A stretch of DNA of 35,460 nucleotides, taken from JAVBJN01 sp031546985 (GTDB lineage Bacteria; Bacteroidota; Bacteroidia; Chitinophagales; Chitinophagaceae). This document shows positions 1-7,846 of the stretch, piece by piece. Under the pieces are notes generated by a model that was given only the letters and a program-made list of their open reading frames with translations, was not told the DNA's origin and searched no databases. Position 1 is the first letter of the stretch, and each line of letters opens with the position of its first letter. The position numbers and the translations under genes were made by a program. Location: positions 1-35,460 of the forward strand of contig JAVBJN010000007.1 of the NCBI GenBank assembly GCA_031546985.1, given 5' to 3'.

Positions 1-2
1 AT

Positions 3-374
3 GAACTGCTGGCTTACCACCACCAAAGGGGTAAGCTCTGCACCATGTCGGCCATACAACCGGCAAGCAGGTTTGGCGTACTTAATATAGATGACGAGGG
101 CGATATCCGCAGCTTTGAGGAAAAACCTGCCGACAGTGGCACGTGGATCAACGGAGGCTTCTTTGTAATAGACCCTGCCATTGGGCAATACCTGCACGAT
201 GATGCCGATGATATTATGTTTGAACGCCAGCCGCTGGAAGACCTGGCCCGCGAGGGACAACTTACCGCTTACCGCCACAAGGGCTTCTGGAAATGCATGG
301 ATACCGTGCGCGACAAGGAAGAACTGGAAAAGATGTGGGCTACCGAGCCGTTGTGGAAAACCTGGCAGGACTAA
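3..374 (+). CDS. rfbF: Glucose-1-phosphate cytidylyltransferase, C-terminal part (cut by window edge)
   Basis: Makes CDP-glucose from CTP and glucose-1-phosphate, the first step of CDP-6-deoxyhexose synthesis in the cytoplasm. The open frame runs in from before base 3. The ATG at 45 is internal, because the residues before it (LAYHHQRGKLCT) already fit the family pattern preceding 'QPxxRFGxL'. Visible family features are 'SRFGVLNID', 'SFEEKP', 'WINGGFFV' and the C-terminal 'GFWKCMDTVRDKEELE'. The N-terminal nucleotide-binding signature lies outside the window. The next gene, a CDP-glucose 4,6-dehydratase, starts 42 bp downstream and uses the product, which supports the assignment. Homology is read by eye and is strong. 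Confidence 0.9.
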   Translation, partial: ELLAYHHQRGKLCTMSAIQPASRFGVLNIDDEGDIRSFEEKPADSGTWINGGFFVIDPAIGQYLHDDADDIMFERQPLEDLAREGQLTAYRHKGFWKCMDTVRDKEELEKMWATEPLWKTWQD

Positions 375-416
375 ACACACCGTTATTTCATACCTGAATT
401 TAGACGCAACCTTCTG

Positions 417-1493
417 ATGAATCTTCAGACCCTTCAACAATACTATGGCGGCAAAACGGTTTTGCTGACCGGCCATACGGGCTTTAAAGGCAGCTGGCTG
501 TTGCAGATACTGCATATGGCTGGTGCCCATGTGCATGGCCTGGCGCTGGCACCGGAGCAACCCGACGACCTGTATAATACCATCCAGGGGCAGGCCTTGT
601 GTGTATCGAGCACTTATGCCGATATACGCAACAGCCAGATGGTGCTGGATGAAGTGCAGAAGGTGCAACCCGATATTATTTTTCACCTGGCGGCGCAGCC
701 TTTGGTACGCCGCAGCTATAACGAACCCTCCTACACTTTTGAAGTAAACTGCCAGGGCACCATTCATGTAATGGAAGCTATGCGCAGCCTCGATAAGCCT
801 TGCATTGGTATTATGATTACCACCGATAAGGTATACGAGAACTTTGAAGATGGCAGGGCTTATAAAGAAGAGGACAAACTGGGTGGCTACGATCCTTACT
901 CGGCCAGTAAAGCCGCGGCAGAGATCGCCATTGGCAGTTATCGCAACTCTTTCTTTAATCCCAAACATTACGGCAAACACCATAAGGCGCTGGCAGCAGC
1001 ACGGGCGGGCAATGTAATTGGTGGCGGCGATTTTGCTGCTGACCGTATTATTCCCGATATCGTGCGGGCTATCCAGAACGACCAGCCCGTTACCCTCCGC
1101 AACCCGGGTGCCGTGCGGCCGTGGCAACATGTGCTGGAACCGCTGGCCGGTTACCTGCAACTGTGCATTCGCCTGATGGAAGATCCGGTGCTGTATGCGC
1201 AAGGTTATAATTTTGGCCCCGAAACCAACGATGTGCTGCAGGTAGAAGTCTTAACCCAGGCTATCATTAAGGTATTGGAGAAAGGCGAATACCGCGTAGA
1301 AACACTGGACCACCAGCTGCACGAAGCACAATTGCTGATGCTCGACATCGCAAAAGCCAAAGGCATGCTGGACTGGGTGCCGAAACTCAATGCGCTGCAA
1401 GCCATTGAATGGACTGCGCAATGGTATAAAGCCCAAAGCCAGGATGCCAGGGCTAAATGCACCGCGCAGATCGAGGCTTATTTCAACCTGTAA
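417..1493 (+). CDS. rfbG: CDP-glucose 4,6-dehydratase
   Basis: Converts CDP-glucose to CDP-4-keto-6-deoxyglucose. It is an extended short-chain dehydrogenase of 358 residues, a normal length. The NAD-binding Rossmann motif is 'TGHTGFKGSW' near residues 18-27. The catalytic region has 'TTDKVYEN', and the YxxxK pair is in 'DPYSASKAAAE'. Substrate-binding features of the family such as 'GNVIGGGDFAADRIIPD' and 'AVRPWQHVLEPLAGY' are present. The ATG at 417 follows the cytidylyltransferase stop by 42 bp, in a short-spaced operon (rfbF, rfbG, epimerase, reductase, PLP dehydratase). The substrate assignment as CDP-glucose rather than dTDP-glucose rests on the GHTGFKGSW signature and the neighbouring rfbF. 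Confidence 0.93.
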   Translation: MNLQTLQQYYGGKTVLLTGHTGFKGSWLLQILHMAGAHVHGLALAPEQPDDLYNTIQGQALCVSSTYADIRNSQMVLDEVQKVQPDIIFHLAAQPLVRRSYNEPSYTFEVNCQGTIHVMEAMRSLDKPCIGIMITTDKVYENFEDGRAYKEEDKLGGYDPYSASKAAAEIAIGSYRNSFFNPKHYGKHHKALAAARAGNVIGGGDFAADRIIPDIVRAIQNDQPVTLRNPGAVRPWQHVLEPLAGYLQLCIRLMEDPVLYAQGYNFGPETNDVLQVEVLTQAIIKVLEKGEYRVETLDHQLHEAQLLMLDIAKAKGMLDWVPKLNALQAIEWTAQWYKAQSQDARAKCTAQIEAYFNL

Positions 1494-1537
1494 ACGGTTG
1501 CTGAAACAGCCGTATAGCATACCGAAAACCCAATGCA

Positions 1538-2074
1538 ATGACTGTAACACCACTGGACATACCCGAGGTAAAACTCATTCGGCAACCCCGTTTTAACGAT
1601 CACCGCGGTACATTCGTGAAAACTTTTCACAGCAGTACCCTGCTGGCGCACGGCATAGACTTTCAACTCAAAGAAAGTTTCTATTCTACTTCTGCAAAAA
1701 ACGTGATCCGGGGTATGCACTTCCAGGTGCCGCCGATGGACCATGAAAAGATTGTTTTTTGCACCGATGGCGCTATTCTCGATGTAGCGGTAGACCTACG
1801 CAAAAGCTCCCCTACCTATGGCCAATTTGTAACGGCTGAGTTAAGTGCAGAGAACAACCAGGCGCTGTACATTCCCAAAGGATTTGCACATGGCTTTCTA
1901 AGCCTTACCGATAGCTCCACCGCTTTTTATTTTGTAAGCAGCGAGCATAGCCCGGAGCATGACCGGGGCATTTTGTTCAACTCGTTTGGGCTGGACTGGC
2001 AGGTAAGCGATCCTATACTTTCGGCACGCGATCTGGCTTTTCCAACGCTGGCCAATTTTGATTCTCCTTTTTAA
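1538..2074 (+). CDS. RmlC-like sugar-nucleotide 3,5- or 5-epimerase
   Basis: A 178-residue cupin of the dTDP-4-dehydrorhamnose 3,5-epimerase family. Placed among CDP-sugar genes it probably epimerises a CDP-4-keto-6-deoxy or 3,6-dideoxy sugar at C5 and/or C3. Visible family features are 'FNDHRGTFVKTF', 'NVIRGMHFQ' with the catalytic-type His61, and 'YIPKGFAHGF'. The segment before 'PEHDRGI' reads S-S-E136-H137, where RmlC proteins usually carry a Tyr pair that supplies the C5 proton donor, so specificity may differ from RmlC. The start at 1538 is 44 bp after the rfbG stop. The family is confident; the exact reaction is not. Confidence 0.8.
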   Translation: MTVTPLDIPEVKLIRQPRFNDHRGTFVKTFHSSTLLAHGIDFQLKESFYSTSAKNVIRGMHFQVPPMDHEKIVFCTDGAILDVAVDLRKSSPTYGQFVTAELSAENNQALYIPKGFAHGFLSLTDSSTAFYFVSSEHSPEHDRGILFNSFGLDWQVSDPILSARDLAFPTLANFDSPF

Positions 2075-2102
2075 TTTTACCGTTTAAGTAACTATTATAC
2101 GT

Positions 2103-2969
2103 ATGAAAATTTTTATTGCAGGCGCTTCTGGTTTGGTGGGCAGTAACTGCCTCAAACATTTTACAGAGCAAGGTGAAACCGTTGTGGGCTCTTATTTTTC
2201 ATATGCCACACCCGATACCGTGTTTTTCGACACCCTTAACCCTGCCAATCCCGACAATTTTGACCTGGTAGCGTTTGCACCCAATGTAATTGTACACTGC
2301 GGTGCGCTTACGCACGTAGACTATTGCGAAACCAATGTGGAAGAAAGCTACCAGAAAACGGTAACCTCTACCCTTAACCTGATTGCACTAAGCCAGCAAA
2401 CCGGTGCCAAACTGGTGTACATCTCTACCGATTATGTTTTTGACGGGCATCATGGTCCGTATAAAGAAGAGGATAAAGTAAACCCGCTGAGCGTATATGC
2501 CCGCCACAAACTGGAAGGCGAAGAAGCTGCGCTTAAAGCCGGCGGACTGGTGCTGCGCGTAACCAATGTGTATGGCAACGAAGCCCGCAACAAAAACTTT
2601 GTAGCCCGTATTGTAGAGCAATGCCAGAACAAGCAAAAGCTTACCCTTAAACTGCCCTACGACCAATACGCCACACCTGCCAATGCCTGGGATATTGCCC
2701 GTGCTATGTATGTGTTGCTCAAAGATGGTAAAACAGGTGTATACCATATTGCCGGTACCGAGTTTCTGAACCGGGTAGAGCTGGCCCTCCGGGTCCTGCA
2801 TTACTTCCCCGATGCGGAATATGACCTGATTCCCCTTACCACTGCAGAACTGGCGCAACCCGCTGCCCGTCCGCTTTTGGGAGGACTCATCAAGTCTAAG
2901 TTCTCTAACGAGTATCCGCAGTTCCTGTTTGGAAATGTAGATACCTATGTGCAGTCGCTGCTGAAGTAA
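2103..2969 (+). CDS. RmlD-like NAD(P)-dependent 4-keto-sugar reductase (SDR)
   Basis: A 288-residue SDR of the dTDP-4-dehydrorhamnose reductase family, expected to reduce the C4 keto group of the nucleotide sugar as the last step. It shows the N-terminal nucleotide-binding motif 'GASGLVGSNC', then 'HCGALTHVDYCE', the conserved 'YISTDYVFDG' and the catalytic 'YARHKLEGE' (YxxxK). 'LRVTNVYGNEARNKNFV' and 'GVYHIAGTEFLNRVELA' are also typical of RmlD. The start at 2103 lies 28 bp after the epimerase stop, which suggests cotranscription. The nucleotide carrier (CDP rather than dTDP) is inferred from the neighbours. Confidence 0.82.
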   Translation: MKIFIAGASGLVGSNCLKHFTEQGETVVGSYFSYATPDTVFFDTLNPANPDNFDLVAFAPNVIVHCGALTHVDYCETNVEESYQKTVTSTLNLIALSQQTGAKLVYISTDYVFDGHHGPYKEEDKVNPLSVYARHKLEGEEAALKAGGLVLRVTNVYGNEARNKNFVARIVEQCQNKQKLTLKLPYDQYATPANAWDIARAMYVLLKDGKTGVYHIAGTEFLNRVELALRVLHYFPDAEYDLIPLTTAELAQPAARPLLGGLIKSKFSNEYPQFLFGNVDTYVQSLLK

Positions 2970-3046
2970 AATAACCTTAACGCTTTTACAACAAAACGAT
3001 AGCACTTTTTAACACCCGGAAGTAAGCACAAAACAATTATTCCTAT

Positions 3047-3054
3047 TACATTTG
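3047..3054 (+). promoter_or_regulatory. Candidate -7 promoter box of Bacteroidota type
   Basis: TACATTTG matches the Bacteroidota -7 consensus TAnnTTTG and sits 19 bp before the ATG at 3074. A good TTTG -33 box was not found at the usual spacing. It could let the dehydratase gene be transcribed separately from the upstream operon, across the 104-bp gap. Confidence 0.4.
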
Positions 3055-3073
3055 AGCCTTAAATAAAAATAAC

Positions 3074-4273
3074 ATGAGCAACTATCCTCACGTTCCTTAT
3101 GGCAGAACTGTTCACGGACAGGAAGAAATCGACGCAGTAGTACATGTGCTGCAAACCTCTACCCAGATGGGCAAACATGTGCGCGCACTGGAAGAAAATG
3201 TAGCCTCTTTATACAACAAAAAATATGGTATTGGTGTAAACTCAGGTTCCTCTGCTTTATACCTGGCGGCCGAGCTGCTGGATTACGAAGCGGGATCTGA
3301 AATCATTACCCCGGTGCTTACCTTCTCTACCACCGTTGCACCCCAGGTGCGCAAAGGCTGGGTTCCTGCTTTTGTAGATGTGGAAGAGGGCACTTATAAT
3401 ATTGACGCCAATAAGGTAGAAGAAATGATTACGCCTAAAACCAAGGCCATGATCATTCCCAACCTGATTGGTAACCTGCCCAACTGGCAGCAACTGCGCG
3501 AGATTGCCGACAAGCACAACCTGTTTGTACTGGAAGACAGCGCCGATACACTGGGTGCAGAAATCGGAGGTGCCAGCAGTGGCCGCTTTACCGATATGAG
3601 CACCACCAGCTTTTACGGTTCGCACATCATCAACTGCGGTGGTAACGGCGGTATGCTGTGCGTAAATACAGACGAGCATTTTAACCGTGGTAAACTGCTC
3701 CGCAGCTGGGGCCGCAGCTCTTCTTTATTTGTAGAGTCGGAAAAGATCGAAAACCGTTTTAACGTAGAAGTAGACGGTATTCCTTATGATGCCAAATTCG
3801 TATTTGAAGAGCCGGGCTTTAACATTGAGCCTTCTGAAATGGGCGCTGCCTTTGGCCTGGTACAATTGAAAAAACTGGGTGCCAATATTGATGCCCGTAC
3901 CGCGCACTTCAACCGTTTGCTGGAGTTTATGAAGCAATATGAAGACCTCTTCATTCTGCCTAAACAACTGCCTGATTCCCGCACCGGATGGCTGGCCTTT
4001 GCCGTAACCGTACGCGACAATGCACCGTTTATCCGCCGCGACCTGCAAATTTTCCTGGAGAAACGTAATATCCAGACCCGTACCGTATTTACCGGCAACA
4101 TCCTTCGCCAGCCAGGCTTTAAAAACCTGCCCAGCAAAGCATCTGCCAACGGATACGCCGAAGCCGATAAAGTAATGCGCGGCGGTATGCTCATGGCCTG
4201 CCACCACGGATTAGACAATACACAGATCGAACACATGATGGAAAGCATCACCGCGTTTGTGAAGACTTTATAA
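3074..4273 (+). CDS. RfbH/ColD-like PLP-dependent sugar 3-dehydratase (DegT/DnrJ/EryC1 family)
   Basis: A 399-residue fold-type I PLP enzyme of the DegT family. In ordinary sugar aminotransferases the PLP-binding lysine lies in 'SFHxTK'. Here the equivalent segment is 'SFYGSHIINCGGNGG', with His184 in the lysine position, the hallmark of the 3-dehydratases E1/RfbH and ColD. These remove the C3 hydroxyl of 4-keto-6-deoxy sugars on the way to 3,6-dideoxyhexoses. Unlike E1/RfbH, the segment after 'RSWGR' (about residues 210-230) has none of the clustered cysteines that hold the [2Fe-2S] cluster; the protein has only three scattered Cys. No E3-type flavoprotein reductase is adjacent. A ColD-like, iron-sulfur-independent mechanism on a CDP sugar is inferred. 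'LEDSADTLGAEI' carries the PLP-contacting Asp region. Confidence 0.82.
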   Translation: MSNYPHVPYGRTVHGQEEIDAVVHVLQTSTQMGKHVRALEENVASLYNKKYGIGVNSGSSALYLAAELLDYEAGSEIITPVLTFSTTVAPQVRKGWVPAFVDVEEGTYNIDANKVEEMITPKTKAMIIPNLIGNLPNWQQLREIADKHNLFVLEDSADTLGAEIGGASSGRFTDMSTTSFYGSHIINCGGNGGMLCVNTDEHFNRGKLLRSWGRSSSLFVESEKIENRFNVEVDGIPYDAKFVFEEPGFNIEPSEMGAAFGLVQLKKLGANIDARTAHFNRLLEFMKQYEDLFILPKQLPDSRTGWLAFAVTVRDNAPFIRRDLQIFLEKRNIQTRTVFTGNILRQPGFKNLPSKASANGYAEADKVMRGGMLMACHHGLDNTQIEHMMESITAFVKTL

Positions 4274-4294
4274 GCAGTAGTTTTTTTCTGCTTC

Positions 4295-4360
4295 AACAGG
4301 ATTGCCGTAAGTAGCATAAGTGTTAACTTAGTTACGATAACGGCAATCCTGTTTGTCTTT
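4295..4360 (+). terminator. Terminator after the CDP-sugar operon
   Basis: A perfect 14-bp inverted repeat (AACAGGATTGCCGT at 4295-4308 and its complement at 4340-4353) encloses a 31-nt loop that contains a small hairpin of its own. A T-rich tract GTCTTTT follows. It separates the sugar operon from the next gene. Confidence 0.7.
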
Positions 4361-4373
4361 TAATAAGTAGCGT

Positions 4374-4643
4374 ATGGATATCATTTTGTTGATTCTGGCC
4401 TGCTTTTATGTGCACAAAAAAGCGAAACGCAAAGGAGAACTACCCAGCCGCTGGGTGGGCAATACCATCATTGCATGGATACTGCTGGAAATTATAGGAT
4501 TTGTATTCGCTTTCATTCTCCTTAAAAGCAACCTTGTGATGAGCGCGCTCACCGGGTTCTTTTCTGCTATCGGAGGATTTTTGCTGGTAAACTATCAGTT
4601 GGATAAACGTCCGGATATGGACGAAAGCGGATTGGAGGAATAA
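4374..4643 (+). CDS. Small two-helix membrane protein, unknown function
   Basis: An 89-residue protein with no recognised family. Residues 1-13 are hydrophobic, then comes a basic cytoplasmic-type stretch 'HKKAKRKGELPSR'. A long hydrophobic stretch follows at about residues 28-75, broken by 'LLKSNLV', with an acidic tail 'KRPDMDESGLEE'. Two or three membrane segments are likely. It begins just after the operon terminator and converges on the glycosyltransferase gene, only 2 bp apart. Length, composition and clean spacing support a real gene. Confidence 0.6.
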   Translation: MDIILLILACFYVHKKAKRKGELPSRWVGNTIIAWILLEIIGFVFAFILLKSNLVMSALTGFFSAIGGFLLVNYQLDKRPDMDESGLEE

Positions 4644-4645
4644 CC

Positions 4646-5692
4646 TTACAAAGGTTTAACCGGAAAATCGAGATCGGTAAATTTCTTTTTCTTTCTCAGG
4701 AAGTAATCTACAATAATACTGTTGGGGTAAATGCCCGAAACTTCGTTAACCGTAGCATATTTACGGCTCATTTCCCTTCTGCCAAACCATTTGCCGGCAT
4801 TGAAGAAAAAGTTCCAGTGCGCGCGGATAATGGCCCAAACTTGTTTAAAATCGCCCCCGGCCAATGCTCTTAAACCTGCAATACCATCCAGAATTAACCG
4901 GAAAGGCAGCATCCAGGCCAGCATACCGCCCGGCAGGTTTTTGGTGAGCAGAATAAGGCTGTTGCGGAAATTGTAATAGATCTTGGCAGGGCTGCCATAT
5001 GAGATAACACTACCGCCTACGTGAAACACGGTAGACTCGCCACAATAGGCAATGCGGTAACCGGCATTTTTCAAGCGCCAGCAAAGGTCAATCTCTTCCA
5101 TGTGGGCATACAGCTCGTCATCGAGGCCGCCAAAACGGTGGTACAACTCCGAACGGATGAACAGGCATCCCCCACTCGCCCAAAACACTTCAATAGTATC
5201 GTCATACTGTCCGCGGTCTTCTTCCAGGTCGAAGAACATACGGCCGCGGCAAAACATGTAGCCGTATTTGTCCATAAAACCACCACCCGCTCCTGCGTAC
5301 TCAAACATCTTACGGTCTTTGTAATACCGGATCTTGGGTTGCACCGCAGCCACATCTTCGTGTTTTTCCATCAACTGGTGCAAAGGCGCGTGCCAGCCTT
5401 CTGTTACTTCAAAATCGGCGCTGAGCAGCACGTAATATTTGGCCGAGATCTGTTCCAGACCACGGGCATAGCCATGCGCAAAACCTTTATTTACAGAAAG
5501 ATGAACCGTCTTAACCTCCGGAAAATGGGTTTGGACGTAAGAAAGGGTATCGTCGGTAGAAGCGTTATCTACCAGTACTACATCGTACCTGCCCGCTGCT
5601 TCGGCAACGATCTGGGGAAGAAAGGACTCATGAAGATGACGGCCGTTGTAACTAAGAATTACAACAGCCGTATCGTGCTCACAAACAATCAT
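4646..5692 (-). CDS. Family 2 glycosyltransferase (rhamnosyltransferase-like)
   Basis: A GT-A fold glycosyltransferase of about 348 residues, expected to add a sugar to a surface polysaccharide at the inner face of the membrane. It opens with 'AVVILSYNG', followed by 'VVLVDNASTDDT' and 'NKGFAHGYARGLEQ', the usual nucleotide-sugar site of WbbL-type enzymes. The metal-binding region reads 'LLSADFEV' where 'NND' or 'DxD' is usual. Later come 'WASGGCLFIRSELYHRFGGLDDELYAHMEEIDLCWRL' elements, typical of the acceptor side, and a C-terminal amphipathic or hydrophobic region. ATG at 5692 is preferred; a TTG at 5710 directly after the upstream stop would add six residues. It is preceded on the same strand by the small membrane gene at 5711-5923. 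Confidence 0.88.
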   Translation of the reverse strand: MIVCEHDTAVVILSYNGRHLHESFLPQIVAEAAGRYDVVLVDNASTDDTLSYVQTHFPEVKTVHLSVNKGFAHGYARGLEQISAKYYVLLSADFEVTEGWHAPLHQLMEKHEDVAAVQPKIRYYKDRKMFEYAGAGGGFMDKYGYMFCRGRMFFDLEEDRGQYDDTIEVFWASGGCLFIRSELYHRFGGLDDELYAHMEEIDLCWRLKNAGYRIAYCGESTVFHVGGSVISYGSPAKIYYNFRNSLILLTKNLPGGMLAWMLPFRLILDGIAGLRALAGGDFKQVWAIIRAHWNFFFNAGKWFGRREMSRKYATVNEVSGIYPNSIIVDYFLRKKKKFTDLDFPVKPL

Positions 5693-5710
5693 GTCAGCTT
5701 GTGATGTCAA

Positions 5711-5923
5711 TTATTGGTACTTGGGGTCGTATTTCGTGTTATCCGGAACCTTAATACCCGCATTAGATTCATACTTGTGGTGGTACAGCGCGTAGCTGCA
5801 GCCTACTACAAACAAGAACAGACCGAAGAAGAACAACAGGAACAAAAACCTCGACTTGGAAGGTCTGTTATTTTCAATATCAGCCGGATTTGGAACCTCT
5901 AAAATGTTGTTGATATTTTCCAT
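5711..5923 (-). CDS. Small single-pass membrane protein, unknown function
   Basis: A 70-residue protein starting at the ATG at 5923; an in-frame TTG upstream at 5974 is a weaker alternative. The acidic, Asn-rich N-terminus 'MENINNILEVPNPADIENN' is followed by 'RPSKSR' and one strongly hydrophobic helix 'FLFLLFFFGLFLFVVGCSYALY'-like (shown only by its character). The extracytoplasmic tail ends 'VPDNTKYDPKYQ'. It sits 18 bp upstream of the glycosyltransferase start on the same strand, so the two are probably cotranscribed. No family recognised. Confidence 0.6.
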   Translation of the reverse strand: MENINNILEVPNPADIENNRPSKSRFLFLLFFFGLFLFVVGCSYALYHHKYESNAGIKVPDNTKYDPKYQ

Positions 5924-6071
5924 GCTTGTAATTTTCAAAAAATGTGAACCCGCAAATGGGTAATTCGCTCGCAAATTTAATCGAAAAAGCAGAAAGTCAT
6001 AATGATTTTTCTCAGTAAAAAGGACGCATATCCCTTTAATAATGCCGTTATTATACTAATTTCCGCTTTGT

Positions 6072-7226
6072 ATGTTAACACGTTACCTCAACTGGAAGGG
6101 AATTATTACCCTGCTGGCACTGCTTATTGTATGCGCTACCCTGCTTTACACCAACTCCCTTGCCAAAAAACTGGCCGAGGAAGAAAAGATGAAAGTAGAG
6201 ATCTGGGCAGAAGGCGTAAAGGCGGTGGCGGCCAGCAGTGAAGAAGATCTTTCTTTTTACAACCTGGTTATCAGCAGCAACAATACCATTCCCGTAATTA
6301 TGGTGGATGAGTCGGGCAATATTATCGAAAACAGTTATAAAAACCTGGATAGCGCCAAAGTAAGTACCGACTCTACTTACCTGAAAAAGAAGCTCATCGA
6401 GTTTAAGCAGGCGCACCCGCCCATTATTGTACAGTTTAAAGACCAGTTTAAGAGCTATGTGTATTATGGCGAATCGTACCTGCTTATGCAGCTGCGCTAC
6501 TTTCCCTATATCCAGATGAGTATTATAGCCCTGTTCCTGGTGCTCATTTTTATTATGCTCTCCATTGCCAGCCGCAGCCTGCAAAACCAGGTTTGGGTAG
6601 GCATGAGTAAAGAAACGGCGCACCAGTTGGGCACTCCCCTCACCAGCCTCGAAGCCTGGCTGGAGCACCTGAAAGAAACCCGCGAAAGCAGGGAGATTGC
6701 TTTTGAGATGCATAAAGACCTGGACCGCCTTAAACTGATTGCCGACCGTTTTTCTAAAATAGGCTCTGTGCCCAAGCTGGAACCCACCAATGTAACAGAA
6801 AGATTGCAGAACATGGTGGAGTACATGCGCAAAAGAGCGCCGCAAAGGGTGCAGATTAACCTGCACGATAATGGCTTTACACAAACGCACGCCAATCTTT
6901 CGGGCCCCCTGTTCGACTGGGTTATCGAAAACCTGCTGCGCAATGCACTCGATGCCATGGAAGGCAAGGGCAATATAGACCTCTACCTGAACGAACAAAA
7001 CGAACAGGTGGTGATTGATGTAAGCGATGATGGCAAGGGCATTCCCGGCAGGTATAAAGACAAAATATTTACACCCGGTTTCAGTACCAAAAAACGGGGT
7101 TGGGGATTGGGCTTATCGCTGGCCAGGCGCATTATTAACGAGTACCACAAAGGAAACATTGTACTCAAAGCCTCTGAGCCGGGCAAGGGCACCACTTTCA
7201 GAATTACACTGAAACAAACGCATTAA
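6072..7226 (+). CDS. Orphan membrane sensor histidine kinase
   Basis: A 384-residue sensor kinase. A transmembrane helix lies at about residues 11-30, an extracytoplasmic sensor of about 115 residues follows, and a second helix lies at about 148-170. The phosphoacceptor box is 'KETAHQLGTPLTSLEAW' with His184, the HQLGTP variant common in Bacteroidota. The ATPase domain shows the N box 'WVIENLLRNALDAM', G1 'DVSDDGKGIP', the F box around 'IFTPGFSTK' and G2 'GWGLGLSLARRI'. No response regulator gene is beside it, so its partner must be elsewhere. It reads toward the left end of the mobile element, which begins 57 bp past its stop. Confidence 0.92.
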   Translation: MLTRYLNWKGIITLLALLIVCATLLYTNSLAKKLAEEEKMKVEIWAEGVKAVAASSEEDLSFYNLVISSNNTIPVIMVDESGNIIENSYKNLDSAKVSTDSTYLKKKLIEFKQAHPPIIVQFKDQFKSYVYYGESYLLMQLRYFPYIQMSIIALFLVLIFIMLSIASRSLQNQVWVGMSKETAHQLGTPLTSLEAWLEHLKETRESREIAFEMHKDLDRLKLIADRFSKIGSVPKLEPTNVTERLQNMVEYMRKRAPQRVQINLHDNGFTQTHANLSGPLFDWVIENLLRNALDAMEGKGNIDLYLNEQNEQVVIDVSDDGKGIPGRYKDKIFTPGFSTKKRGWGLGLSLARRIINEYHKGNIVLKASEPGKGTTFRITLKQTH

Positions 7227-7249
7227 CAGGAATAAAACCAGACAGGATA

Positions 7250-7279
7250 AAAAGACAAAACCCGCTCATAGAGCGGGTT
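7250..7279 (-). terminator. Displaced native terminator of tRNA-Leu(GAG)
   Basis: A perfect 9-bp stem (AACCCGCTC at 7259-7267, complement at 7271-7279) with loop ATA. On the minus strand it is followed by TTTTGTCTTTTTAT, a strong T tract, so it works best as a minus-strand terminator. Joining 7288 to 26167 would put it directly after the tRNA-Leu 3' end, so it is read as the original tRNA terminator left at the far end of the insertion. It may also stop the histidine kinase transcript. Confidence 0.65.
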
Positions 7280-7282
7280 TGC

Positions 7283-7288
7283 TGTGCG
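7283..7288. repeat. attL core, TGTGCG
   Basis: This 6-bp copy of TGTGCG also occurs at 26161-26166, where it covers the last four bases of tRNA-Leu(GAG) plus two more. The bases outside differ on both sides. It marks the left junction of the inserted element. The repeat alone is short; the assignment rests on the reconstructed tRNA plus terminator. Confidence 0.6.
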
Positions 7289-7421
7289 CGCAAAGTTACA
7301 ATGTTCGAACTATTTTACCAAAGATTTAGAGGCAATTAGGGAGTTTCTAACAAAATAAAATGTTAGCTGGAATTATAAGCAATATGGAAAGAGGCTGAAG
7401 CATTTTCGGCCTCTTTTGCTT

Positions 7422-7664
7422 TTATGGCAACAAATCCTTTGGGGTGACTTCCAATGCGTCTGCGATCAGGGAAAGGTAGGACACCGAAAAATTGACCTTT
7501 CCTAATTCTACCCTGTTTATTTGGGAATAATCTTTATCGTTACAGGCAAAAGCAAGCTCCATTTGCGAAAGCCCTTTCAGCAAACGTAGTTCCCTGATCT
7601 TTGTACCAATTTTTAGTAAAAAATCATCATCACGGTAATATGTCCTCTTTACCCGTTTTTCCAC
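7422..7664 (-). CDS. Small XRE-family HTH regulator
   Basis: An 80-residue DNA-binding protein that is almost entirely a helix-turn-helix domain of the Cro/C1 type. 'KIGTKIRELRLLKGLSQMELAFACNDKDYSQINRVELG' (described here in part) carries the Q-x3-A and S-x2-NRVE contacts, and 'PKDLLP' closes the domain. It is the first gene at the left end of the element and is transcribed toward the boundary. It diverges from the secreted-protein operon at 7847. An inverted repeat that overlaps the divergent promoter (7683-7714) is a likely operator for it. It probably represses the cargo operon and/or itself. Confidence 0.85.
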   Translation of the reverse strand: MEKRVKRTYYRDDDFLLKIGTKIRELRLLKGLSQMELAFACNDKDYSQINRVELGKVNFSVSYLSLIADALEVTPKDLLP

Positions 7665-7682
7665 TCTGCAAAAAGAGGTTTT

Positions 7683-7721
7683 AAGGAGAATTTGACATAG
7701 GGATAATTCTCCTTATCTTTG
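7683..7721 (+). promoter_or_regulatory. Consensus promoter with overlapping 10-bp inverted repeat
   Basis: TTTG at 7691-7694, exactly 19 bp, then TATCTTTG at 7714-7721, a perfect match to the Bacteroidota promoter form. It reads toward the gene at 7847, leaving a leader of about 120 nt. AAGGAGAATT (7683-7692) and its exact complement (7705-7714) straddle the spacer, an arrangement expected of an operator. The divergent XRE gene is the obvious candidate regulator. Confidence 0.65.
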
Positions 7722-7846
7722 AGGTAGTGTACACGCGTAAACGAAACTTACCACTTACATTTATTTTAGCCCTACCCTATAAAATATAAATGAAAAGTTG
7801 TAATATCGTTTATCCTTTGTTACCCTGATTTACCAAGCATCAAAAA

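Noticed and set aside
5021..5704. 227-codon plus-strand frame
   Set aside because: Shadow of the glycosyltransferase on the other strand.
6075..6998. 307-codon minus-strand frame
   Set aside because: It is the complement of the histidine kinase, which has all its family boxes; the reverse frame has none.
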